DNA from: Planctomycetota bacterium
GTDB taxonomy: Bacteria > Planctomycetota > Phycisphaerae > Sedimentisphaerales > Anaerobacaceae
Direction of reading: 5' to 3'
Assembly: GCA_019456195.1 (NCBI GenBank)
Contig: VRUK01000055.1
Coordinates: forward strand, 1-35,538
DNA: 35,538 nucleotides
A program made the translations under genes and the position numbers. Positions within the stretch are counted from its first letter, which is position 1. Each line of letters begins with the position of its first letter. This document shows positions 1 through 7,857 of the stretch, piece after piece. The notes below the pieces were generated by a model, which was given only the letters and a program-made list of their open reading frames with translations, was not told where the DNA came from and ran no database searches.

Positions 1-666
1 CAGGCAGTGGTGGCCCATCTGGGTAAGAATATTACCGGTGAAAATGAGGCCGACACAGGCCCGGACCAGGACATCACCAACAATATCAGACCCACAACCA
101 ACACGCCAGACAATGACAACAGTGACGACGGTATTGTCTTCCCGGTCAATATGCCCAAAGGCCGCTGGACTACGCTTGACTATATCGTCAACGTTATCAA
201 CCCGGGTACCAACCTCTATGTTAATGTCTGGTGCGATTGGAACCGTGACGGTGACTGGGACGATGAGGTCGCCTTAGATGACATGATTATTGCGATCTTT
301 CCACCACCACCAAGGAGGTCTGTACCGGAATGGGCGGTTCAGAACCAGTATCTTATTAATCTACCGGCTGGATTAAACCAGATCACTTCGAAGGCATTCA
401 TGTCATGGCACCCGGATGCAGGTAGAAAGGAAATATGGATGAGGATTACTCTTTCCCCGAAGCCGTGGACGAGCGGCAGTGCTCCCGGCGTCAGAGGTAA
501 TGGTGGTTCGGGACCACGGGACGGCCACGAATTCGGCGAGACGGAAGATTACTACTTCTTCCCGGATTCAAGCTTCTCGATATGCCAGGATTTCAATGGT
601 GACGGTGTAATCAACCTCAATGATTTAGCGGCTTTCACAGCCGAATGGCTCGAGAACTGTCCATAG
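1..666 (+). CDS. C-terminal part of a secreted GEVED-domain protein with a dockerin-like end (5' partial)
   Basis: The reading frame is open to the left edge, so the true start lies outside the window; the GTG at 7 is not convincing. What remains is a GEVED-type beta domain: an Asp/Asn-rich calcium-like stretch (WNRDGDWDD, about residue 80) and the closing EFGETEDYYF motif. It is followed by one dockerin-like calcium loop, DFNGDGVINLNDL, and a short Trp-containing tail ending in Cys-Pro. GEVED domains are found in secreted adhesion-type proteins. A single such loop at the extreme C terminus is common in exported proteins of Phycisphaerae, where a true cellulosome is not known, so it is better read as a surface-retention or sorting module. 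The protein is probably exported. Its catalytic or binding part, if any, is upstream and cannot be judged. A strong hairpin terminator follows 30 bases after the stop. Confidence 0.8.
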   Translation, partial: QAVVAHLGKNITGENEADTGPDQDITNNIRPTTNTPDNDNSDDGIVFPVNMPKGRWTTLDYIVNVINPGTNLYVNVWCDWNRDGDWDDEVALDDMIIAIFPPPPRRSVPEWAVQNQYLINLPAGLNQITSKAFMSWHPDAGRKEIWMRITLSPKPWTSGSAPGVRGNGGSGPRDGHEFGETEDYYFFPDSSFSICQDFNGDGVINLNDLAAFTAEWLENCP

Positions 667-690
667 TATTTTCCGGACATTTGATATAAC

Positions 691-735
691 AACAAGGCTG
701 TGAGTGATAATCACTCACAGCCATTCTTGTTTGCA
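691..735 (+). terminator. Rho-independent-type terminator
   Basis: A perfect 12-bp stem (GGCTGTGAGTGA at 696-707, complement at 711-722) encloses a 3-base loop TAA. AACAA precedes the stem and a T-rich ATTCTTGTTT follows. It sits between the stop at 666 and the promoter of the next gene, so it separates the two transcription units. The T-run is imperfect but the stem is unambiguous. Confidence 0.8.
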
Positions 736-736
736 C

Positions 737-766
737 TTGACGGGGATAGTCATTATTTGTTATACT
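737..766 (+). promoter_or_regulatory. Sigma-70-like promoter of the rhodanese-GLUG gene
   Basis: TTGACG (737-742) and TATACT (761-766) match the -35 and -10 consensus at five of six positions each, with an 18-base spacer. The box lies just after the terminator hairpin and about 75 bases before the ATG at 840, giving a leader of roughly 65 bases. It is the best promoter match found in the window. Confidence 0.6.
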
Positions 767-839
767 AATTATCATTAGAAAATGGGAGAAGCCGCTGATT
801 ACCCTATTTTATATAAAAGTGGGAGAAGGAGGATAGAAA

Positions 840-3830
840 ATGGCAACTCTGAAAGATTCACCGAAGATGAATCTCAGAACCGTGCTATTTCTGGCCAGTG
901 TGCTTTTGATTGTGTCCAATCCCTGTGCTGTGGCCCATACGGATATTACAGCAGAACAAACACGAGACCTCATTGATTCTACGAATGATCTTGTTGTTGT
1001 CGATGTCAGGGAGCCATCTGAATACTGTGATGCCACAGGACACATTCCGGGGGCACTGAACTATCCGTTGAATTCGGGAGTGTTAGAGGCCCGTTATGAG
1101 GAATTGCCCATAGATGGTCCAGTCTTAGTAGTGTGCCGCAGCGGAGGTCGAAGCAATCAGGCTGCCAACTTCCTGGATTCAATGGGCTTCTCTAAGGTCT
1201 ATGACATGATGGGAGGTATGAGTGCCTGGGTATGGGAAACTGTACCTTGCAAAGACGGCGACGATGGCGGGACGACAGATTCTGCCGAAATGAACACTTA
1301 TGTCTTCCTGTCCGGCCAAAGTACTGTGGTTCAAACCGGTGGAATTGCCGGCGTCCACTGGATCTATTCGGTCGAAGGACTGTTCCAGCTTACTGTCGAT
1401 CCGAATGCAGGAATTGCCTCATTCGCCCATGTAGATGCGAAGGCGACAGACAACAACCCCTTACAACGCACCCTAAATCCCAACGAGGTATTCAATATGA
1501 CCTCGCTTGTCGGCGCAGTCCTTGACGATAGGACGATCTCGTTTACGGGCAAAGCCGACGACGGCAGCGACGTTCTTATCACGGTGACCATCGAGGATGA
1601 TCTGGCATACCTTGTCGGCGAGACCATCCCACCGCCCAACAGTGCTGATTTCTTCCTGTTCAGCCTCGATGCGGTTGCCCAAAGAAAATACGGCGGCGGC
1701 ACAGGAGAGCCTAACGATCCGTACAAAATCGCCACGGCAGAGGATCTGATGCTGCTTGGCGAAAGTACCGAGGATTACGGCAAGCACTTCATCCTAACGG
1801 CGGATATTGATCTGGATCCGAATCTGCCGGGGCGCAGGGCCTACGACAGGGCTGTAATCGCACCTGATACGAACGATACTGACTTGTGGGAGTTTCAGGG
1901 TACCGCTTTTACTGGTGTCTTTGACGGCAATGGCCACACAATCTCACATCTGACGATCCAAGGACAGAGCCATTTGGGTCTTTTCGGAAAACTAGACTTT
2001 GCCGCGAGGATTTCCGATCTGGGTATGGAAGCGGTCGATGTTAATGGGATCGGTAATTATGTCGGCGGCTTGGCGGGAAGGAATATTGGAAGCATCACTA
2101 CAAGCTACAACAGCGGCACTGTGAGTGGAGACAACCGTGTCGGCGGCCTCGTGGGCTGTAACGAGTACGGTAGCATCATCGACAGCTACAGCATCGGTAC
2201 GGTCACAGGTGATTATAGTATCGGCGGCCTCGTGGGCTTGAACGATCACGGCAGTATCGCCATCAGCTATAGTACCGGAACGGCCACAGGATTTGGATAT
2301 GTGGGCGGTCTTGTGGGATCGAACGAGTGCGGCAGCATCATCGCCAGCTACAGCACAGGCCAGGCCACAGGATCTCCCCATGTCGGCGGTCTTGTGGGAT
2401 CGAACGAGTGCGGCAGTATCGCCGCCAGCTATAGTACCGGAACGGCCACAGGATTTGAATATGTGGGCGGCCTCGTGGGAACCAATGGGGGCAGCATCAG
2501 CACGAGCTACAGCACCGGTGTGGTTAGCGGATTTCGCAGTGTTGGCGGCCTCGTGGGCTCGAACGTGTTTAGCAGCATCACCTCAAGTTTCTGGGATATG
2601 GAGACCTCAGGGCAGACTACCGGCGACGGCGGTACGGGCTTGACCACAACCGAGATGCAAAACATCAACACATTTCTCAATGCAGGATGGGATTTTGTCG
2701 ATGAGACCCTCAACGGTACTTGCAACTACTGGCAGATATCGCCGGGTGATTATCCCCGGTTGCATTACCATATCGGCGAGAGCCCGGTGATGCCGGAGGG
2801 ACTGGGCACTATCCAGCAGCCGTATATGATTCGAGATGCCCGGGACCTGGGCACCGTGTGGTTCAAACCCGTAGCCCATTACCGCCTGGAAGCATCTCTG
2901 GATTTGTCCGGGATCATGTGGTCGATGGCCGCTATCCCCTGGTTTGGGGGGGCCTTTGACGGTAACGGCCACACAATATCGCATCTGACTATCAGGGGTG
3001 GGAGCTACCTGGGTCTGTTCGGGCAGTTAAGCGAAGGAGCCAATGTTTCAAATCTTGGTTTAGAGGCAGTGGACATAAATGGAATAGGTAATTCTGGCGG
3101 CCTCGTGGGTTTGAATGGCAAAGGGAATATTATTACATGCTACAGCACCGGCACGATCACCGGTCATGAACACATGGGCGGCCTGGTTGGCTGTAACCAG
3201 TACGGCAGCATCATCGACAGCTATAGCACCGCCAAGGTCACCGGCACCTGGGATGTGGGCGGCCTCGTGGGCTGGGTCTTCGAGGGCAGTATCACCACCA
3301 GCTACGGCACCGGAATTGTTAGTGGAGATTGGGTTGTTGGCGGCCTTGTGGGCTGGAACGGGTCTGGCAGTATCGCCGCCAGTTACAGCACCGCCACGAC
3401 CAGCGGTGAATTGGACGTCGGCGGCCTCGCAGGCTTGAATATGGACGGCAGCATCACCGCGAGCTACAGCACGGGTGCGGTCACTGGCGGTTCGTCTGTC
3501 GGGGGATTGGTGGGGGGAAACCATGGGAGAATCGCCATATGCTACAGTACGGGTGCGGTCACAGGACAGAAAAATATAGGCGGCCTCATAGGCGACAACA
3601 ACTACCAAGGCAGCATCAATTCAAGTCTTTGGGATACAGTGACCTCTGGCAAGTCAATCAGTGACGGCGGTACGGGCCTAACCACAGCCGAGATGCAAAT
3701 AGCCAGCTCGTTCCTTGATGCCGGGTGGGACTTTGTGGACGAAACTGATAACGGCACCGACGATATCTGGTGGATTCTTGAAGGGCAGGACTATCCAAGG
3801 CTGTGGTGGGAACTGGTATCCGAGAATTGA
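840..3830 (+). CDS. Secreted rhodanese-GLUG repeat fusion protein (996 aa)
   Basis: The start is fixed by AAGGAGG at 826-832, seven bases before the ATG. Residues 1-32 form a signal peptide (hydrophobic 13-27, likely cleavage after AVA at 30-32). Residues 35-138 are a rhodanese domain with the loop CRSGGRS, where Cys99 is the expected persulfide-forming residue. Residues 150-280 are an unassigned beta-rich domain. Then come two large modules. Each opens with a FDGNGHTISHLTI segment, carries seven GLUG repeats of about 27 residues (408-580 and 752-925, consensus GGLVGxNxxGSIxxSYSTG) and closes with a GGTGLTT...AGWDFVDET tail. GLUG repeats occur in bacterial surface and adhesin-like proteins; rhodaneses transfer sulfane sulfur. 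There is no dockerin, LPXTG or PEP-CTERM anchor. It is a single-gene unit with its own promoter. Whether the rhodanese is active outside the cytoplasm is inference. Confidence 0.88.
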   Translation: MATLKDSPKMNLRTVLFLASVLLIVSNPCAVAHTDITAEQTRDLIDSTNDLVVVDVREPSEYCDATGHIPGALNYPLNSGVLEARYEELPIDGPVLVVCRSGGRSNQAANFLDSMGFSKVYDMMGGMSAWVWETVPCKDGDDGGTTDSAEMNTYVFLSGQSTVVQTGGIAGVHWIYSVEGLFQLTVDPNAGIASFAHVDAKATDNNPLQRTLNPNEVFNMTSLVGAVLDDRTISFTGKADDGSDVLITVTIEDDLAYLVGETIPPPNSADFFLFSLDAVAQRKYGGGTGEPNDPYKIATAEDLMLLGESTEDYGKHFILTADIDLDPNLPGRRAYDRAVIAPDTNDTDLWEFQGTAFTGVFDGNGHTISHLTIQGQSHLGLFGKLDFAARISDLGMEAVDVNGIGNYVGGLAGRNIGSITTSYNSGTVSGDNRVGGLVGCNEYGSIIDSYSIGTVTGDYSIGGLVGLNDHGSIAISYSTGTATGFGYVGGLVGSNECGSIIASYSTGQATGSPHVGGLVGSNECGSIAASYSTGTATGFEYVGGLVGTNGGSISTSYSTGVVSGFRSVGGLVGSNVFSSITSSFWDMETSGQTTGDGGTGLTTTEMQNINTFLNAGWDFVDETLNGTCNYWQISPGDYPRLHYHIGESPVMPEGLGTIQQPYMIRDARDLGTVWFKPVAHYRLEASLDLSGIMWSMAAIPWFGGAFDGNGHTISHLTIRGGSYLGLFGQLSEGANVSNLGLEAVDINGIGNSGGLVGLNGKGNIITCYSTGTITGHEHMGGLVGCNQYGSIIDSYSTAKVTGTWDVGGLVGWVFEGSITTSYGTGIVSGDWVVGGLVGWNGSGSIAASYSTATTSGELDVGGLAGLNMDGSITASYSTGAVTGGSSVGGLVGGNHGRIAICYSTGAVTGQKNIGGLIGDNNYQGSINSSLWDTVTSGKSISDGGTGLTTAEMQIASSFLDAGWDFVDETDNGTDDIWWILEGQDYPRLWWELVSEN
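2061..2579 (+). repeat. First GLUG-coding repeat array (7 units of about 81 bp)
   Basis: Seven in-frame units of about 81 bp code for GGLVG...SYSTG repeats. Two units are still almost identical in DNA: the stretch starting CGGTCTTGTGGGATCGAACG occurs at 2306 and again at 2387, exactly 81 bases apart. The stretch starting AGCTATAGTACCGGAACGG occurs at 2265 and 2427, 162 bases (two units) apart. This indicates recent unit duplication or gene conversion. Confidence 0.85.
3093..3614 (+). repeat. Second GLUG-coding repeat array (7 units of about 81 bp)
   Basis: A second set of seven in-frame units sits in the same gene, about 1,030 bases after the first. The second unit of each array is the best match between arrays (GGLVGCNEYGSIIDSYS against GGLVGCNQYGSIIDSYS), and both arrays are bracketed by the same leading and trailing segments. 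The whole module, not just single repeats, was therefore duplicated. Confidence 0.8.
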
Positions 3831-3919
3831 TTTGTTCAGTTCATATTTTTCCTGCGTCACAGGTATTCATCAACAACGGAATGCAAGGAATAGTAAGAAA
3901 ACTACACTAAGGTGCCTGT

Positions 3920-4792
3920 TTAGTGGAGTGCGTTCCTGGGCAGGAAAAAAGTGCCGGGAGTGGCACCACCATCAGGGTATGGTACAGAACCATCGGCAGA
4001 AATGGAAACTTTCATAGGTACGACATCTGAGGCCGAATAGGTCTCAACATGTCCATCGGTGTATCCCGCCTTCAGCTTGATTTCAGGGGAATTTTCCGGG
4101 GCGGTCCTTCGGGACCAATAGGCTGAAAGGAGCCATGTTTCGGGAGTAATATCAGCTCCCTCGAATGGTTCGCAGCTACTGTAGGAGTCGGGATTCCTCC
4201 AGTGGTTATAACCAAAATAATCGCTCACAAGCAGCTTGCTGTATCTTCGGCTGCTGGCCGGGCCTTGCGGTCCTCTGAAAACACCTCTGCGTCCGCCAAG
4301 ATAGCCTCTATAGTTCCAATAGAAACAGTATGAACCTCCAACCGGATCAGCGGGGAAAGAGTTCATGGGATTGTCCCAATTGTCACCAGCTTCCCATGCC
4401 TGTTGTAGAAACTCGTATTTATGCGGCATATTCGGGCAATACATGGTACTCGCATCGGGTATGTATTTCCTGAGATATTCACTCATCGCCCTGTGCAGTT
4501 GCGGGCTACGGCGTCTGTTACCGGTTAACCTGGTTGAGTCTGTCCAGTTCCATGTGTCACCAGCTCCTATAGTAGCAACCGATTCGGGATATCTTTCATT
4601 GTTGTCAGAGGCGAAGAGATTCATGGTGGAAGCAATCTGCTTCATGTTGTTCATGCTCATCATCGAGCGTGCCTGAAGCCGTATCCGATTGAAAGCGGGC
4701 AGTGAAATAGCCATGATGAAGGAGATGATGGACATAACCACAAGCAGTTCAATAAGCGTAAAGCCCCGCTTTCGTATCTTGCCTACCTGCAT
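3920..4792 (-). CDS. Pseudopilin-like protein with prepilin cleavage signal (290 aa)
   Basis: The N terminus carries a type IV prepilin signal, KRG|FTLIELLVV, with cleavage expected after Gly10 and Glu at mature position 5, followed by one hydrophobic helix. The C-terminal part contains GYTDGHVETYSASD, the DGHV-type motif seen in the large families of planctomycete pseudopilin-like proteins (DUF1559-related). It is a stand-alone gene with no secretion-system partners nearby, converging on the rhodanese-GLUG gene. Such proteins are thought to be membrane-anchored surface or secretion components; the exact role is unknown. The start is uncertain. The ATG at 4792 has no Shine-Dalgarno sequence, whereas a perfect AGGAGGATAGAAA lies further upstream (TCCTCC on the plus strand, 4821-4826), followed in frame only by an ATC codon at 4813. 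Confidence 0.85.
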   Translation of the reverse strand: MQVGKIRKRGFTLIELLVVMSIISFIMAISLPAFNRIRLQARSMMSMNNMKQIASTMNLFASDNNERYPESVATIGAGDTWNWTDSTRLTGNRRRSPQLHRAMSEYLRKYIPDASTMYCPNMPHKYEFLQQAWEAGDNWDNPMNSFPADPVGGSYCFYWNYRGYLGGRRGVFRGPQGPASSRRYSKLLVSDYFGYNHWRNPDSYSSCEPFEGADITPETWLLSAYWSRRTAPENSPEIKLKAGYTDGHVETYSASDVVPMKVSISADGSVPYPDGGATPGTFFLPRNALH

Positions 4793-5279
4793 ATATGCAT
4801 ATCGGGCGCGGATTTTTCTATCCTCCTACCGTGCTCAGAATACTATTTATGCGCTCCTTGAGCGCCTCGAGCAAATTTTCCTTATTATACTCGCGATTCA
4901 ATCTTTTGTCAACCATAAAAATTGCCTATTTTATCGGATGTATCAATTTTAACACCCAAGAGATAAACATTTAAGTTGTGAGAACAGGTTCCAGCAGACT
5001 AAAAAACCTGACCATTTCTTGTTATTTCTCAGCCTCTACTCTTTTGTCGTCGATATTAAGCCTTTTACCTAAAAAGACTTAGGGTAATTAGCTTCATATC
5101 GTAGAAATTATTTTACTGTACTATCTATCGCAATCTCAGTGATGCGCATTATGAAACCCACCGGCATAACGATACCATGCGGGTACTGTACTTTCAGATT
5201 CCAACTAATATTAATTATGGTTTTATATTTCAAACGGTCGTATCGACTCATATCTTATTAATAACGATTATTATTGATA
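4793..5279. other. 487-bp AT-rich intergenic region
   Basis: No convincing gene is seen. The left end must hold the leader and promoter of the pseudopilin gene read leftwards, including a good Shine-Dalgarno sequence at 4821-4826. The right end, just after the beta-helix gene, has an AT-only imperfect inverted repeat around 5252-5280 that is too weak to call a terminator. Short reading frames here lack ribosome sites. Confidence 0.5.
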
Positions 5280-7775
5280 TTACCAGGACGGCCCACTCTT
5301 ACTCGCGAATGGTGTACCACCATAAGCTCCCATGTTCACTCTGCCTCCATGAGGCTTCTGCTCGCGTCCTGTGTGCACGCCGGGGTCACCGCCATCGATA
5401 CATGGACCTGTTTGCGAGTCTGTTGTCCAGGTACCACTCTTCGGCAGATATCTACCGTATTCAGACTGCAAATGATAGTCGCCATTATTAATATCAGCGA
5501 ACATGGGATCTCTACTTATATTACCGAGGTTACTATCACCAGGTTCCAATGCCCCAAGACAACTGTAACGAGCATGGCTTTGCTCCAGGTCACCGAGTTC
5601 ATTGTTCCAAAAGATACAGTTGTTTATACTCGGATCGGAACCTTGATAAGCAGTAATGCCAAACTGGTTATTAACTATAGTCAGATTAGTAAGTTCAGGT
5701 GAGGAACTATGACATAAAATAGCCGCCTCATCACAATTAGTTATGACAAAGTTGCGCAGGACACATCTTGAACTCTCAGCAAACTGAAAAGTAAATGCAT
5801 AATCATTAGAAGGAGCCATAACCACCGCCGCATCGTCTGCGCTCTGAATGGTTATTGCCTTGCCCTCGACAAATACAGCTTCACGATAGGTTCCCGGCCA
5901 GACCATTATGGTATCGCCGTCATAAGCTTCTTTCACCGCCTTCTGGATGGTTCTTAATGATTCGTCTCTGCTCAGGCCAGTGTGAGAATCACTGCCCCTT
6001 ATACCATCAACGTGAATGATAAGAGGACCGATACTTTTGCTTGCCTCACGGGTCCCGCCATATGCTCCCATGTTGATACGCTTGTTATTCGGGAAAGGCT
6101 CTGCTCCTATCGGGTCCTGGGGATCACCAGCATCTATACAAGGACTATGACTACTAAACGAATCTTTGATCCAACTGCCCGAATTAAATCGGCCCAGGTT
6201 AGACCGAAGATGATAGTCACTTCCTCTCGATGCAAACTTAGGATCCGAATCAATATTACCTTGTCCCGAATAATATCCCTCTATATTCGAATAGCGAACG
6301 GGATTGGACGACAGCGAACCTCCGAGCGAGACTGCTGAGCCACCATTGTACCATACGATACTGTTTCTGATTGCTATATAGCTTGCATCAACATGAACAC
6401 CCGAATTTGTATTGTCAGCAATTGTGCAGTTTATTATGTTCACACGGGCATTTGAATCCGAGAAGGTGCCGCCACCGGCTTCGGCAGTATTATTCGAAAC
6501 GATGCAGCGTTCTAATGTGGCTTGTGCGGAAGAGCCCCCGCAGTAAAGGCCACCACCCTTAACATTTCCCTGTGCGCTATTAAAGGAAATATCGCAACTG
6601 GACAACATAAGCCTGCTTTGCCAGCAATATACACCAGCTCCGAAACTTTTATCATAACCGATGTTTCTTTCGATGATACAATTTATAATCCTGGCATCTG
6701 AGCCTTTTGTAAGGCCGATACCAGCTCCATATCCACCAGATTGTGCTTGTCCAAAGCCTCCGGCCTGGCATCGCTCAATGGTACAATCAATAATCAAAGG
6801 GGAACCACCTACAGAACCGATTCCGCCTCCCAGCTCGGCACCACACTGGGTTATCACACAATCAATGATGCTCGGGCTGCTATTTTCACAGTATATGCCG
6901 CCACCAATTGGATGGCTTGAGTTCCAACTATTGTCAGACGGAATCTCAGAGCCAGGCAATAACGCTCCCTTGATTGTAAAACCGCGTAGAACAGAATTCC
7001 GGGTTTCCCCCTGGTGGAAATAGAAACCTCTGTGGCCTTCGTTGCCAGAACAGTCGATGGTCGTTCGCCCAGGTCCTGATGAGCTGCGTACGGTGATTGT
7101 TTTGCCCTTGAAGTCGATATCCCAGTTACCATCGCCTTTATAGGTACCAGGCGAGACCTCCACGATATCACCATTAGACGCAGCTTCAATCGCCTGCTGT
7201 ATAGTGGCAAAATCACGCGGTACTTCAATCGTGGCGGGAGATGAATTTAAAAATACCTCCAAATTATCTATAAGTACCTCAATTCCCCTGAATCTGACAT
7301 ACAAGACGCCACTGACAGACTCCAGAGAGATGTTATGGCTTCCCTGTCCCAGTTGCCGGTCCGAGGACCAAGTAACTCCATCGTCAGAGAGCGAGTATTG
7401 TAAAGAACCCGAAACCAGGTCGGTTGAATCCTGGAAACGTACGTCAATGTTGAGGTATCCGTTAACAGCACTGGGTGACTGAGCAGGATATACTGGAAAG
7501 CGATAACCCAGAATTGCCGCATCGTCGTTTAAATCCCCGAATCCTAATTCGTCTGTATCGCTATGGTATAGGTATGGCTCCGACGGGGGAAAAGCCCCTT
7601 GTGGCCAGTAAATCGAGTGAAGATAGCTGTTTTCTTCAGCCTTATTTGTGCTAAAATCGTCCCGATAATTATATGTCCAGGCATGAACCTGACCTGGAAC
7701 CAGGCATACTGCAACGCTTACCACAATAGCGGCAGTAATCCAATTCCAATCTGTTCTTGCCAGTCTCATTTTCAT
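5280..7775 (-). CDS. Secreted right-handed beta-helix protein with duplicated helix module (831 aa)
   Basis: Residues 1-32 are a signal peptide ending in VHA. Residues 33-180 look like a beta-sandwich resembling a carbohydrate-binding or discoidin-like domain. From about 185 there are two parallel beta-helix modules. Each starts with a pectate-lyase-type entry (DFATIQQAIEAASNGDIV...PGTY and RTIQKAVKEAYDGDTI...PGTY) and ends with PCIDAGDP or PCIDGGDP followed by NMGAYGGT. The helix rungs are of the SPSIIDCVI / SPLIIDCTI type. These folds occur in polysaccharide lyases and in non-catalytic surface proteins; no catalytic set is evident here, so binding or adhesion is at least as likely as lyase activity. 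AGGA lies six bases before the ATG. No dockerin or sorting tail follows the last module. It is followed upstream by a sigma-factor gene 82 bases away in the same orientation. Confidence 0.82.
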   Translation of the reverse strand: MKMRLARTDWNWITAAIVVSVAVCLVPGQVHAWTYNYRDDFSTNKAEENSYLHSIYWPQGAFPPSEPYLYHSDTDELGFGDLNDDAAILGYRFPVYPAQSPSAVNGYLNIDVRFQDSTDLVSGSLQYSLSDDGVTWSSDRQLGQGSHNISLESVSGVLYVRFRGIEVLIDNLEVFLNSSPATIEVPRDFATIQQAIEAASNGDIVEVSPGTYKGDGNWDIDFKGKTITVRSSSGPGRTTIDCSGNEGHRGFYFHQGETRNSVLRGFTIKGALLPGSEIPSDNSWNSSHPIGGGIYCENSSPSIIDCVITQCGAELGGGIGSVGGSPLIIDCTIERCQAGGFGQAQSGGYGAGIGLTKGSDARIINCIIERNIGYDKSFGAGVYCWQSRLMLSSCDISFNSAQGNVKGGGLYCGGSSAQATLERCIVSNNTAEAGGGTFSDSNARVNIINCTIADNTNSGVHVDASYIAIRNSIVWYNGGSAVSLGGSLSSNPVRYSNIEGYYSGQGNIDSDPKFASRGSDYHLRSNLGRFNSGSWIKDSFSSHSPCIDAGDPQDPIGAEPFPNNKRINMGAYGGTREASKSIGPLIIHVDGIRGSDSHTGLSRDESLRTIQKAVKEAYDGDTIMVWPGTYREAVFVEGKAITIQSADDAAVVMAPSNDYAFTFQFAESSRCVLRNFVITNCDEAAILCHSSSPELTNLTIVNNQFGITAYQGSDPSINNCIFWNNELGDLEQSHARYSCLGALEPGDSNLGNISRDPMFADINNGDYHLQSEYGRYLPKSGTWTTDSQTGPCIDGGDPGVHTGREQKPHGGRVNMGAYGGTPFASKSGPSW

Positions 7776-7857
7776 TGCCTTTCCTGGACCTAATATACCT
7801 CATGTCAATTAACAGTGTCCTCCCTGGTTTTAAGATAACCTTCGTACAATCGCTAAT

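Noticed and set aside
2061..2579. CRISPR-like spacing of repeated DNA
   Set aside because: The units are in-frame GLUG coding repeats that differ between copies and have no unique spacers; no Cas genes are near.
3831..3919. Terminator between the convergent GLUG and pseudopilin genes
   Set aside because: No stable stem with a T-run on either strand.
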